Shown here one piece after another: positions 1-7,190 of a DNA stretch of 26,980 nt. The DNA comes from Anaerolineae bacterium (GTDB lineage Bacteria > Chloroflexota > Anaerolineae > Aggregatilineales > Phototrophicaceae). The notes under the pieces were generated by a model. It was given only the letters and a program-made list of their open reading frames with translations. It searched no databases and had not been told where the DNA came from. The stretch covers positions 1 to 26,980 of the forward strand of contig JANQRM010000648.1 of the NCBI GenBank assembly GCA_028284565.1, written 5' to 3'. Made by a program: the position numbers and the translations under genes. Positions within the stretch are counted from its first letter, which is position 1. Each line of letters starts with the position of its first letter.

Positions 1-2
1 TC

Positions 3-86
3 GAGGATAATATGAAAGCGATTGAGGTGCTGGATAAGTTAACAGATGAAGTGATGGAACGCATCGAAGGTATTTTGTCGAGCTAA
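3..86 (+). CDS. C-terminal end of a probable aldo/keto reductase (partial)
   Basis: The first 27 codons form an open frame ending in TAA at 84-86; its 5' part lies outside the window. The residues read N-M-K-A-I-E-V-L-D-K-L-T then E-V-M-E-R-I-E-G-I-L. This matches the usual last helix of Kv-beta-type aldo/keto reductases (consensus like NLKALDVLPKLTPEV...IEEIL). Those enzymes are NADPH-dependent carbonyl reductases with a TIM-barrel fold. The active site is not in the window, so the assignment rests on this tail alone. The downstream holB begins 8 bases after the stop, so the two may be co-transcribed. A thymidylate kinase, a common neighbour of holB, would not be expected to end this way. 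Confidence 0.5.
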   Translation, partial: EDNMKAIEVLDKLTDEVMERIEGILSS

Positions 87-94
87 TCTCTCCC

Positions 95-1111
95 ATGCCA
101 GACACAACCTCACATCATTGGCATGTTTATGGGCATGATTGGGCAGTGGATTTCCTGCGCAAAGGTATAGCGCATGGACGCACCCGTCATGCCTACCTCA
201 TCACCGGGACTCAGGCAATCGGAAAGAGCCAGCTGGCGCATCATTTTGCGATGGCACTCAATTGCACACATGAAGATGAAACTGTCCGTCCATGTGGAGA
301 ATGTCGGTCATGCAAGCGGGTGTATAGCGGGAATCATCCCGATTTGCTCTATAGTGATAATGATGAGAAAACCGGACAACTCAAGATTGATGAAGTCCGT
401 AATGTCATCCGTCTGCTGAATCTCAAGCCCTTTGATTCAACCTATCGTGTGGCGATTTTTCATGATTTTGATATGGCACAGAATCGCGCTCAAGATGCCC
501 TGTTGAAAACGTTGGAAGAACCTCCCTCTTATGCGGTGTTAATTCTCCTTGCACAATCGACTGAAAATATTATGCCGACGATTGTGAGTCGGTGTCAGGT
601 CTTGCCCTTGCGTTCTGTTCCAGCAAAAATCATTAAAGAGGTATTGTTGACGCACGGAACAGATGAAGATACAGCGACCCTGTTGGCACGATTAAGCAGT
701 GGACGTTTGGGATGGGCAATTGAGGCATTGCAAGATGAGACGGTTTTGCCCTTTCGGGATGAGATGCTTGACCGATTGCGTGATGCGATACAGGGCAATC
801 GAGCTGTTCGTTTTGACATCGCAGAGAAACTCGCCAACGAGACGAAAGGCGATAAACCGCGCCTGCGTTATATCTTGGAGATGTGGCAGACTTATTGGCG
901 TGATGTCTTGTTGCAAGCCGAGCAGAGTCCCGTGAAGCCGTGCAATAGTGACCGCGCTGGCGAGATTCAGCAGTTGGTGATTCAAATCAACGCAGAGGAT
1001 GCACTCAAAGCACTGAATGCGACACGTAATATATTGCAGACGCTCTATACAAACGCCAACGTACGGATGGCTCTTGAAGTCATGTTTTTGGATTATCCGA
1101 ATTTGGTGTAA
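95..1111 (+). CDS. holB: DNA polymerase III delta' subunit (clamp loader)
   Basis: 338 residues, the usual length for HolB, an AAA+ subunit of the clamp loader that opens and loads the beta sliding clamp in the cytoplasm. An N-terminal P-loop-like segment GTQAIGKS lies at residues 38-45. The zinc module has Cys57, Cys67, Cys70 and Cys73 (C-x2-C-x2-C with one upstream Cys), as in DnaX and delta'. Residues 136-144 read LLKTLEEPP and 165-167 read SRC, the classic clamp-loader motifs; SRC carries the arginine finger. The C-terminal part (about 215-338) is the helical collar. The ATG at 95 gives the expected N-terminus, although no strong Shine-Dalgarno is visible. The gene converges on spoVS; the intervening hairpin has its T-run on the minus strand only. 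DnaX paralogues are longer, so HolB is the better call. Confidence 0.88.
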   Translation: MPDTTSHHWHVYGHDWAVDFLRKGIAHGRTRHAYLITGTQAIGKSQLAHHFAMALNCTHEDETVRPCGECRSCKRVYSGNHPDLLYSDNDEKTGQLKIDEVRNVIRLLNLKPFDSTYRVAIFHDFDMAQNRAQDALLKTLEEPPSYAVLILLAQSTENIMPTIVSRCQVLPLRSVPAKIIKEVLLTHGTDEDTATLLARLSSGRLGWAIEALQDETVLPFRDEMLDRLRDAIQGNRAVRFDIAEKLANETKGDKPRLRYILEMWQTYWRDVLLQAEQSPVKPCNSDRAGEIQQLVIQINAEDALKALNATRNILQTLYTNANVRMALEVMFLDYPNLV

Positions 1112-1112
1112 T

Positions 1113-1136
1113 AAAAAAAGGACGCGCAAAACGTCC
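1113..1136 (-). terminator. Rho-independent terminator of spoVS
   Basis: Read on the minus strand, GGACG / CGTCC form a 5-bp stem around a 7-base loop (1120-1124 with 1132-1136), followed directly by a run of seven T (1113-1119 as A on plus). This is a textbook intrinsic terminator 29 bases after the spoVS stop. The plus-strand reading lacks a T-run, so holB is not obviously terminated here. Confidence 0.8.
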
Positions 1137-1164
1137 CCCTCAGCAATAACGTATTTATACTGAT

Positions 1165-1527
1165 TTAGAATTCTGGGCGGGGTTCCACCTTAAAGCGGAC
1201 GGCGGTGCGTTCTTGTCCGTCGATATCAACTTCGGTGAAAAAAGGTGTACAAACGATGTCGATGTCGTCACGTTCTAAATATCCGCGTGCAATCGCAAGG
1301 GCTTTGACGGCTTGGTTTACTGCACCTGCCCCTATTGCTTGCACCTCTGCAAAATGGTGTTGTCGCATCACACCCGCAATCGCCCCTGCAACAGCCGTTG
1401 AGCGAGAGCGTGCCGAAACTTTGATAACATCGGGGAGTAAGTCATCAGCGTAGGGGTCTTCCGCGACGGGATCCAACGTTTCTTCTACTGAATCGTTGGT
1501 GGGAGGGAAATGATGGTAATCGGACAT
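1165..1527 (-). CDS. spoVS: SpoVS-like (Alba superfamily) protein
   Basis: 120 residues. Residues from about 34 onward match SpoVS closely: VIKVSARS, then AVAGAIAGVMR, AEVQAIGAGAVNQAVKALAIARGYL, and an ending TAVRFKVEPR. SpoVS is a small Alba-like nucleic-acid-binding fold, known in Bacillus for effects on sporulation and septation, and widespread in non-sporulating Chloroflexota, Deinococcus-Thermus and others. Bacillus SpoVS has about 86 residues; this one carries an extra N-terminal segment of about 33 residues rich in Asp and Glu (residues 11-32), probably disordered. The start ATG follows GGGGGTAAACTT, an acceptable ribosome site. The gene stands alone with its own terminator. A housekeeping nucleoid or RNA-binding role is inferred, not shown. 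Confidence 0.88.
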   Translation of the reverse strand: MSDYHHFPPTNDSVEETLDPVAEDPYADDLLPDVIKVSARSRSTAVAGAIAGVMRQHHFAEVQAIGAGAVNQAVKALAIARGYLERDDIDIVCTPFFTEVDIDGQERTAVRFKVEPRPEF

Positions 1528-1670
1528 AAGTTTACCCCCAAAGTGTATAATTTGGTAAAAAACCTTAAGTAATGCTTAACATTAGTTTACAACCTATCTA
1601 ACATTCCGTCTACTTTTCGAGCTGGGTGTTAGGCATTTTGCCGATGAAAATCCTAAAAAATGGCTGATTT

Positions 1671-1778
1671 ATGTCTCAAAAGACGAAACTCTTCCTGTTC
1701 TTGTCATTATTAACTGCATTTATCGTTCTCAATACGCTGTTATTGCGGGTTCTTACCGGCGGCGCAATTACACCATAA
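1671..1778 (+). CDS. Small single-helix membrane protein (candidate)
   Basis: A 35-codon ORF, ATG at 1671 and TAA at 1776-1778. The product has a short basic start (MSQKTK), then a hydrophobic stretch of about 22 residues (LFLFLSLLTAFIVLNTLLLRVL) and a short polar tail TGGAITP. This is the pattern of a single-pass membrane microprotein. No clear Shine-Dalgarno precedes the ATG, and the bases upstream are A/T-rich. It sits in a 264-base gap between spoVS (minus) and the MBL-fold gene, with its stop 13 bases before the latter's ATG. It could be the first gene of that operon. Chance cannot be excluded for an ORF this short, and I recognise no family. Confidence 0.4.
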   Translation: MSQKTKLFLFLSLLTAFIVLNTLLLRVLTGGAITP

Positions 1779-1791
1779 AATATGCAACCGT

Positions 1792-2562
1792 ATGCATTTT
1801 ATGCTAAAGTCTGTCATTATGGTTTCAGAACTTCATCAACTCGACGAAAAGTTATGGTTGTATCCGTGTGACCCGCAATCAGAGACACCACAACCCAATG
1901 TTGGGATACTCTGTACGGATACACAGACCATCTTGATTGATGCTGGCAATAGTCCACGTCAGGCTCGGCATGTTATGGGGAATTTGGCTTCGTTGGGCGC
2001 GCCACCGGTCACTTATCTGATTTATACCCATCACCATTGGGATCATACTTTCGGTGGCATGGGATACAGTGTGCCGAATGTTGTTGCTCATGAAGAATGC
2101 CTGATGATTTTGCAGGAGTATGCTCAGCGTCAGTGGAACGCGACTACTCTGCGTGAAGAGGTCTATGAAAACCCCCTCCTCAATGAACGTAACACGCGGA
2201 TTCATGAAGCGGTAGATGATTGGCGTGGATTCCGAATTGTCCCGCCAACCATAGCCTTTTCTACGTCGTTGACGATTTATTTGGATGGTGTAACGCTCGA
2301 TTTGTTCCATGTGGGGGGAGAACATGCCTCTGATTCGATTGTTATTGCTGTTCAAGAATTGGGCTTTGCCTTTGTCGGAGATTGTTTCTATCCGATGACC
2401 AGTTATGCTCAAGAGGGTGAGGTATCGCCCCTTGAAGTCACCCGCTTTGATATGTTGATGGACTCTGATTATGATCGTTTTTTGACCGGACACGATTCCA
2501 AAGTTTATGGGATTATAGATTTGAAAAAATTGATGAGAGCATTCCAGCAACGGGAAGTATAA
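1792..2562 (+). CDS. Metallo-beta-lactamase-fold hydrolase
   Basis: 256 residues from the first ATG; Met10 (ATG at 1819, giving MVSELHQLDEKLW) is an equally likely start, since neither has a good Shine-Dalgarno. The metal-binding motif T-H-H-H-W-D-H at residues 79-85 fits HxHxDH. It is followed by G-G-E-H-A-S-D (about 175-181), V-G-D-C (about 197-200) and T-G-H-D-S (about 232-236), which supply the remaining ligands of a two-metal site. There is no signal peptide, so the enzyme is probably cytoplasmic. The substrate is unknown: the family includes glyoxalase II, lactonases and beta-lactamases. The next gene starts 12 bases after the stop, so the pair is likely one transcript. Confidence 0.82.
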   Translation: MHFMLKSVIMVSELHQLDEKLWLYPCDPQSETPQPNVGILCTDTQTILIDAGNSPRQARHVMGNLASLGAPPVTYLIYTHHHWDHTFGGMGYSVPNVVAHEECLMILQEYAQRQWNATTLREEVYENPLLNERNTRIHEAVDDWRGFRIVPPTIAFSTSLTIYLDGVTLDLFHVGGEHASDSIVIAVQELGFAFVGDCFYPMTSYAQEGEVSPLEVTRFDMLMDSDYDRFLTGHDSKVYGIIDLKKLMRAFQQREV

Positions 2563-2574
2563 GAGGCTTGAAAT

Positions 2575-3519
2575 ATGGCAGTTGAAATCACGCGTCCCGG
2601 CAAGATGAGCCTCATGATGGAGACTCCTGTGATGCCCTCAGCGGGGACATTTGGTTATGGTGACTCCTATAAGAACGTGGTCAAATTTGAAAAGCTCGGC
2701 GCACTCGTAACGAATCCCGTGACCTATGAGCCGTGGTCACCTGCAAGTGGGACGCGGGTTGTGCCATTGGATGCTGGAGTGCTTGTGCATACCGGTCTTC
2801 CCAACCCCGGCTTAAGTCGTGTGGTTAAACAATATCGCAAAGTGTGGGACAAATTCCCTGCGCCAGTCATACTCCATCTTGTAGGGACAACCCCCGAACA
2901 CGTCAGCAAAGCCTGCGAGCGATTGGATAAAGTCGAAGAGGTCGATGCCATTGAATTGGGTCTGAATGACGATATTGCAGAAGACGATGCTGTCGACTTG
3001 GTTGAATCTGCCGTGCAAAATTCGGATAAGCCAATACTTGTGCGCTTACCCCTGTATGATACCCATCTCCTTGCCGAACCCGTAGCAGAAGCAGGGGCAG
3101 GGGCGTTAGTGGTGTCTGCACCTCCGCGTGGAACTGCACGAGATGTCCATAGTGGACGCTTGGTAAGTGGACGAGTTTATGGTCCATTGGTGAAGCCAGT
3201 GGTACTGCGCATGGTCGGTGTCCTGAAGCGTCGGATGCCAGAGATGCCGATAATTGGAGCAGGTGGAATCCATTCGCCACAAGATGCTCGTGATTTTATC
3301 GAAGCAGGTGCAGTTGCCGTACAAGTCGATTCGGCAACGTGGTCACAACCTAAAATGTTGGAACGAATTTCGCGTGATTTAGGGGGCTGGCTGGTCACCC
3401 GTGGAACGGGAGCATTGCCCGACGAATGGAATCCTGATATGGGGGATACGCAATGGAAGGAAATACACGAAGAAACCGAAACCCCTGAACCGCGCCCGTC
3501 TGCACAGGATAAAGGTTAG
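2575..3519 (+). CDS. Dihydroorotate dehydrogenase-like protein, catalytic residues altered
   Basis: 314 residues, TIM-barrel FMN family of class 1 PyrD. The fold is clear: TPVMPSAGTFGYGD (17-30), LGALVTNPVT (41-50), NPGL (77-80), GPLVKPVVLRMV (203-214), and the FMN-phosphate loop IIGAGGIHSPQDA (226-238). The functional residues differ from real DHODs. The lysine expected in 'VTKxVT' is Asn47, the N-x-S-C-P-N loop with the catalytic Cys is replaced by ELGLNDD (127-133), and the later lysine is Arg157. FMN could still bind, but the orotate chemistry looks lost or changed. The C-terminal 40 residues are acidic and proline-rich, probably disordered. AGAGG lies 8 bases before the ATG. No other pyrimidine gene is near; the upstream MBL gene is the only operon partner. 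Confidence 0.75.
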   Translation: MAVEITRPGKMSLMMETPVMPSAGTFGYGDSYKNVVKFEKLGALVTNPVTYEPWSPASGTRVVPLDAGVLVHTGLPNPGLSRVVKQYRKVWDKFPAPVILHLVGTTPEHVSKACERLDKVEEVDAIELGLNDDIAEDDAVDLVESAVQNSDKPILVRLPLYDTHLLAEPVAEAGAGALVVSAPPRGTARDVHSGRLVSGRVYGPLVKPVVLRMVGVLKRRMPEMPIIGAGGIHSPQDARDFIEAGAVAVQVDSATWSQPKMLERISRDLGGWLVTRGTGALPDEWNPDMGDTQWKEIHEETETPEPRPSAQDKG

Positions 3520-3571
3520 GTTGATTACCTAGATAAATCATCCAACATTTAAGAATCAAAATCGTGCTTTG

Positions 3572-3580
3572 TGCTATAAT
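3572..3580 (+). promoter_or_regulatory. Extended -10 promoter for the double-FHA gene
   Basis: TGCTATAAT is a perfect TATAAT at 3575-3580 with the TGn extension. No good -35 box lies 16-18 bases upstream, as is common for extended -10 promoters. It sits 38 bases before the start codon at 3618, in a gap following the DHOD-like gene. Confidence 0.6.
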
Positions 3581-3617
3581 ACACCTAGACTATTGCTAAC
3601 CCTTACAAGGAATGTCG

Positions 3618-4352
3618 ATGCAAGAACTGGATGCCCTTGCGAAGATTGTTTGGGAAGACCCCAAAACGAAAGAACGTCGAGAATTTGTCTTGCAGGTCGG
3701 CGCGACAGCCACCATCGGACGCTCTTCGACGAATGATATTCATATTCCCGAACAACACGTCTCTCGGCAACATGCCGTCATCAATTATCGAGATGGCATT
3801 TTCATGGTGAATGATAGCGGGAGTGCTAATGGGACGTTTGTGAATGACCAGCAGATAACCGAACCCTATCCTTTGATGGCAGGTGATGATATTCGTCTTT
3901 ATGTCCCCATTCTGAAATTTGCGGCGGCAGATGAGCAAGATGTGAAGATGGCGGAAGAAACCGGTCGCTTTATTTCTGTTAAGTTAACCGATGAAAAAGC
4001 TGTGTTTATCGTGGCAAATGGTCCCCAAGAAGGGCAGACGATTCCTCTGCTGTTAGATGAGTTGAAAGTCGGTCGGGCAACCGTCAATGCGACGTGGGAA
4101 ATTGCGCTACAAGACCCGACGGTATCGCGCCCCCATGCCAAATTGAAACATGAAGATAAAAAGTGGACGCTCTATGATTTGGGGAGTTCAAATGGGACAT
4201 CGATCAATAATGAACTAATTGATGCCAATGGGCGTGAACTGATGGATGGAGATATGATTTCTTTTGGCGCGAGTATCGTGATTTTCCGTGTGGGGATGGA
4301 AGCACCCAAAGTGACACCCGCAGGTGAAACGGACGATACCGTCATTGAATAA
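3618..4352 (+). CDS. Protein with two FHA domains
   Basis: 244 residues from ATG 3618. I prefer this over the in-frame ATG at 3612, because AAGGA (3607-3611) is 6 bases from the former but touches the latter. Two forkhead-associated domains are visible. The first, about residues 25-95, has IGRSSTND, VSRQHAV and SANGTFVN. The second, about 140-225, has VGRATVN, VSRPHAKL and SSNGTSINN. FHA domains bind phosphothreonine peptides, so this is a cytoplasmic adaptor for Ser/Thr-kinase signalling. No kinase or phosphatase lies in the window. It has its own extended -10 promoter and a strong terminator, so it is probably a single-gene unit. There is no membrane segment. A second FHA protein is encoded at 7181-7669. 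Confidence 0.88.
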   Translation: MQELDALAKIVWEDPKTKERREFVLQVGATATIGRSSTNDIHIPEQHVSRQHAVINYRDGIFMVNDSGSANGTFVNDQQITEPYPLMAGDDIRLYVPILKFAAADEQDVKMAEETGRFISVKLTDEKAVFIVANGPQEGQTIPLLLDELKVGRATVNATWEIALQDPTVSRPHAKLKHEDKKWTLYDLGSSNGTSINNELIDANGRELMDGDMISFGASIVIFRVGMEAPKVTPAGETDDTVIE

Positions 4353-4380
4353 TTCACTTTCCGAATAGATAATGAACGCT

Positions 4381-4408
4381 AAGCAGACAACATTAGTCTG
4401 CTTTTTTT
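4381..4408 (+). terminator. Rho-independent terminator after the double-FHA gene
   Basis: AAGCAGAC (4381-4388) pairs with GTCTGCTT (4396-4403) around a 7-base loop, an 8-bp perfect stem followed by a continuing T-run to 4408. It lies 28 bases after the FHA stop codon. Confidence 0.85.
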
Positions 4409-4462
4409 GTGCAGGGGAATATGCGCTACAATAGACCCGTTTATTAATTAAGGACTTATTCC

Positions 4463-5926
4463 ATGCGGAAAATTCTCCTTTTATTATGCCTATTCCTGCT
4501 GACTCATTTGTGGCTATTCGCGCAGAGTGAAGACAACCTTGCCCCGGTCAACGAGGTGCTGATTAATATCTTGGAGTCATCCCCACCTCAATATACGCTG
4601 GTCGTTGAGGGGGACTTACCTGATGGCTGTACCGAGATTACGGACTATGAGCAAGAAGTTTTGGGACTGAATATCATCATTACCCTCTCTACCACCCGTG
4701 ACTCAGAAATGATGTGTACCATGTCGCTGGTCCCATTTACGCATGCAATTCCCATCGATACAGCGGGTTTAATGTCCGCGGAGTATACGATAACGGTGAA
4801 TGGAGTACAGCTGTCGTCGGGCAATGTGTTCATCGAAGGCACGCCGAATGCCCAAGCTGTCGAAGAAGGTACGCTTGCACCTGTCAACTCAGTTACTATC
4901 AACATCATGAAATCGACACGGATTCAAGTTGAGATTGTGGTTGAAGGTGAAATGCCTGACTCCTGTACCGAGATTTCCGAACATACGCAAACTGTTCAAG
5001 GCAATATTATCGAGATTGAATTGTTTACGATGCGTGACCCGAATGCGATGTGCGCGCAAGTATTAACCCCCTATTCGCATACTATTCAATTGGATATGGC
5101 AGGTTTGACACCTGCGTCGTATGCGGTGATTGTCAATGATGTAGAAGCTGATTTTACCCTATCGGATGCGGATGATGATATTGATGTAGATGCGGAAGCA
5201 GTGCGTCTAGACGAATGTCCACCACCTGATAATGACACTCGCATGTTCCGTCATGAGTTACAAGGTTATTGTTTGCTTGTACCAAGTGATGCTACTGCCT
5301 TTATCTTCGGAGACCGCATGGTTTTGCAACCACCAAAGGTAGAACGTGTTGCCGATTTCTTGATGATGTTGAGTCCCGTTGAACGCAATGACGTGGCTAT
5401 AGAATTAAGCGACGATACAGCTAAGCAAGTTGGGGGGATTTCCGTCTGGGAATTGAATGCGAATAGCCTGATTATCGAAAATGACGATGGCGCACTGTAT
5501 CGCTTGTTCCGCCTAATTGTGAATGATGATAGTGAGTCAGTTGTAGAAGATTATTGGACACTCCTACAAGAAAGTATCCGTTTTAAGGACTTTAGCCTTG
5601 ATGATGTCGATTTATCAGCTTGGGAGTCTGCGACTTTAGAGGATATTGGTATCAGCCTACTGTTGCCGTCAACATGGGAACTGGATGGCAACACCCTGAC
5701 GACGGCTGATATTTTTACACCGGATACGGGCTTTGCGTTAGGATTTGATCGTCAAGATGAGATGCCGTCAGATGAATTGGATGAAGCGATTCTGTGTAAC
5801 CGTCGTTTTATCGAATTAGATGCGGATGTTGTCATCATCAATATAAGTGCCGAAGTGTGTGATAGAGAGGGTAGCATCTCGCCAACTATCATCGCGATTT
5901 TAGATACTATTGAAGTCATTGAATAA
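4463..5926 (+). CDS. Secreted protein with a tandemly duplicated cysteine-pair domain
   Basis: 487 residues. A signal peptide covers residues 1-20 or so (MRKILLLLCLFLLTHLWLFA). Two homologous beta-rich domains follow at about 28-115 and 140-227. Each has the order P-V-N-x-V, V-V-E-G, P-D-x-C-T-E-I, R-D-x-x-x-M-C and a final Y-x-[IV]-x-V-N-x-V. The cysteines fall at 56/85 and 168/197, exactly 112 residues apart, so each domain probably holds one disulfide. The rest (about 240-487) has two segments resembling PsbP/DcrB-type lipid-envelope domains, for example residues near 395-415 with SLLLPSTWEL. No known enzyme motif is visible. AAGGA lies 8 bases before the ATG, and TACAAT at 4427-4432 may be its -10. 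The next gene follows after 24 bases. Function is unknown; an extracytoplasmic binding or structural role is an inference. Confidence 0.75.
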   Translation: MRKILLLLCLFLLTHLWLFAQSEDNLAPVNEVLINILESSPPQYTLVVEGDLPDGCTEITDYEQEVLGLNIIITLSTTRDSEMMCTMSLVPFTHAIPIDTAGLMSAEYTITVNGVQLSSGNVFIEGTPNAQAVEEGTLAPVNSVTINIMKSTRIQVEIVVEGEMPDSCTEISEHTQTVQGNIIEIELFTMRDPNAMCAQVLTPYSHTIQLDMAGLTPASYAVIVNDVEADFTLSDADDDIDVDAEAVRLDECPPPDNDTRMFRHELQGYCLLVPSDATAFIFGDRMVLQPPKVERVADFLMMLSPVERNDVAIELSDDTAKQVGGISVWELNANSLIIENDDGALYRLFRLIVNDDSESVVEDYWTLLQESIRFKDFSLDDVDLSAWESATLEDIGISLLLPSTWELDGNTLTTADIFTPDTGFALGFDRQDEMPSDELDEAILCNRRFIELDADVVIINISAEVCDREGSISPTIIAILDTIEVIE

Positions 5927-5950
5927 ACCAACACGATAGAAGGATATTTC

Positions 5951-6499
5951 ATGCCAGAGTCCCCCGTTCAAGCCTCACCCGTCATTGAGGGTGTTTACAC
6001 GGTCCCGTTACTTGTCTTTGCCGATGAGCGCGGACGTTTTATGGAAACTTTTCGCAAGGAGTGGTTTCCACAAGTGAGTTGGAATTATATGCAAAGTAAC
6101 CGTTCCGATAGCCAAGCGAGTGTCTTGCGTGGGTTACATTACCATGCTAAACAAGTGGATTATTGGTATGTGGCGGAGGGGCAGATTCGCGCAGGGTTGG
6201 TCGATTTACGCCGTTCATCGCCGACCTATCTACAATCCATGACTGTCGAAATGGATAGCCAAGACAATAATCATGGCTTATTCATTCCAATTGGGGTGGC
6301 GCATGGGTTCCTTGCATTAACGGATTGTACGCTCATCTATATCGTCAACAACTACTATGATGGGGATGACGAGTTCGGCATTGCATGGAACGACCCGCAA
6401 GCCGATGTCCAGTGGCAGGTCGACAATCCGATACTCTCTGAGCGTGACCGCCGTAACCCATTCATTGCCGATATTCCGGAAACGAATCGCCCCACATAA
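5951..6499 (+). CDS. rfbC: dTDP-4-dehydrorhamnose 3,5-epimerase-like cupin (RmlC family)
   Basis: 182 residues, the normal length for RmlC, which epimerises C3 and C5 of dTDP-4-keto-6-deoxyglucose in dTDP-L-rhamnose synthesis. Family motifs are in order: DERGRFMETFRKE (26-38), QSNRSDSQASVLRGLHYH (48-65), an AEGQIRAGLVDLR strand and IPIGVAHGFLAL (about 111-123). The conserved LRGLHY histidine is present. The usual 'QGKLVR' segment is changed (HAKQVDYWYVAEGQ), and the region after AHGF reads IYIVNNYYD rather than the common YKVTEYY. It may therefore act on another NDP-sugar. AAGGA precedes the ATG by 7 bases. No rfbA, rfbB or rfbD lies in the window; it sits between a secreted protein and a glutamine amidotransferase with 4-24-base gaps. 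Confidence 0.78.
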   Translation: MPESPVQASPVIEGVYTVPLLVFADERGRFMETFRKEWFPQVSWNYMQSNRSDSQASVLRGLHYHAKQVDYWYVAEGQIRAGLVDLRRSSPTYLQSMTVEMDSQDNNHGLFIPIGVAHGFLALTDCTLIYIVNNYYDGDDEFGIAWNDPQADVQWQVDNPILSERDRRNPFIADIPETNRPT

Positions 6500-6503
6500 G
6501 CTG

Positions 6504-7190
6504 ATGAATCGTCCCAAAATTGGAATCACAACCAGCTATCAAGATGGTGAACAACGCCTTAATGCCAATTATGCTCATGCGATTGAGCTAGCTGGTGGAC
6601 TGCCGATTATTTTACCCCTCTTCCGCACAGATGAATTTGCAGACGACTATGCCAATTGGTTGGATGGATTGCTCATTCCCGGCGGTCCCGGTATCACACG
6701 CGGATTAGTTGGTAACTTGCCTGCTGACCTTGCACCTGTTGACCCTTTGCGCGACCAAAGCGACCAGTTGATTGTGAATGCCTTTGCACAGCGTCCAATT
6801 ATGGGGATATGTTATGGGATGCAATTTTTGAATGCCATAGCTGGTGGCGAGATTTACGGGGATTTATCCGAACACATCAACACCAATCTTATTCATACGG
6901 ATAAGCGGGGTGGCACGTCACATCCGATAGAACTTGATACGAAATCGTACTTTGCACAAGTTTTGGGACGGCAATCGCTTGAGGTGAATACCTATCATAT
7001 CCAGTCGATAGCAACGCTTGGTGAGGGGTTATCCGTCGTCGCGCATAGCCCTGATGGTGTCATCGAAGCTATTGAATCACCTGACCAACGCCTATTCGGC
7101 GTACAATTCCATCCGGAGCGAGATATTGAAACGATGTTGCCACTATTCCAGGATTTTGTCGCGCGCTGTGGCAACAATGCCTACTTATAG
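6504..7190 (+). CDS. Class I glutamine amidotransferase-like hydrolase (peptidase C26, PuuD-like)
   Basis: 228 residues from the ATG at 6504, 4 bases after the epimerase stop. The open frame extends 49 codons further upstream, but that part lies inside the epimerase gene and has no family similarity. The start MNRPKIGITTSYQDG is the classic beginning of gamma-Glu-GABA hydrolases. PGGPGITR (59-66) forms the oxyanion region. G-I-C-Y-G-M-Q carries the nucleophile Cys103, where the family usually has GICRGMQ. QFHPERD supplies His203 and Glu205, and the Cys-His-Glu triad is complete. The family cleaves gamma-glutamyl amides, as in putrescine use, but the true substrate here is open because no puu genes are nearby. 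The last 10 bases overlap the end of the FHA gene on the opposite strand. Confidence 0.85.
   Translation: MNRPKIGITTSYQDGEQRLNANYAHAIELAGGLPIILPLFRTDEFADDYANWLDGLLIPGGPGITRGLVGNLPADLAPVDPLRDQSDQLIVNAFAQRPIMGICYGMQFLNAIAGGEIYGDLSEHINTNLIHTDKRGGTSHPIELDTKSYFAQVLGRQSLEVNTYHIQSIATLGEGLSVVAHSPDGVIEAIESPDQRLFGVQFHPERDIETMLPLFQDFVARCGNNAYL

Noticed and set aside
692..1129. 145-codon minus-strand ORF opposite holB
   Set aside because: Runs through the spoVS terminator region and opposes holB, whose motifs are complete.
1879..2550. 223-codon minus-strand ORF opposite the MBL-fold gene
   Set aside because: It is a shadow of the MBL gene, whose motifs are intact; the antisense product shows no domain and no ribosome site.
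3517..3531. Small inverted repeat TAGGT/ACCTA after the DHOD-like gene
   Set aside because: Only 5 bp and A/T-rich with no T-run; not enough for a terminator call.
6357..6503. Upstream extension of the amidotransferase frame to ATG 6357
   Set aside because: This part lies inside the epimerase gene; the family start MNRPKIGITT is at 6504, 4 bases after the epimerase stop.
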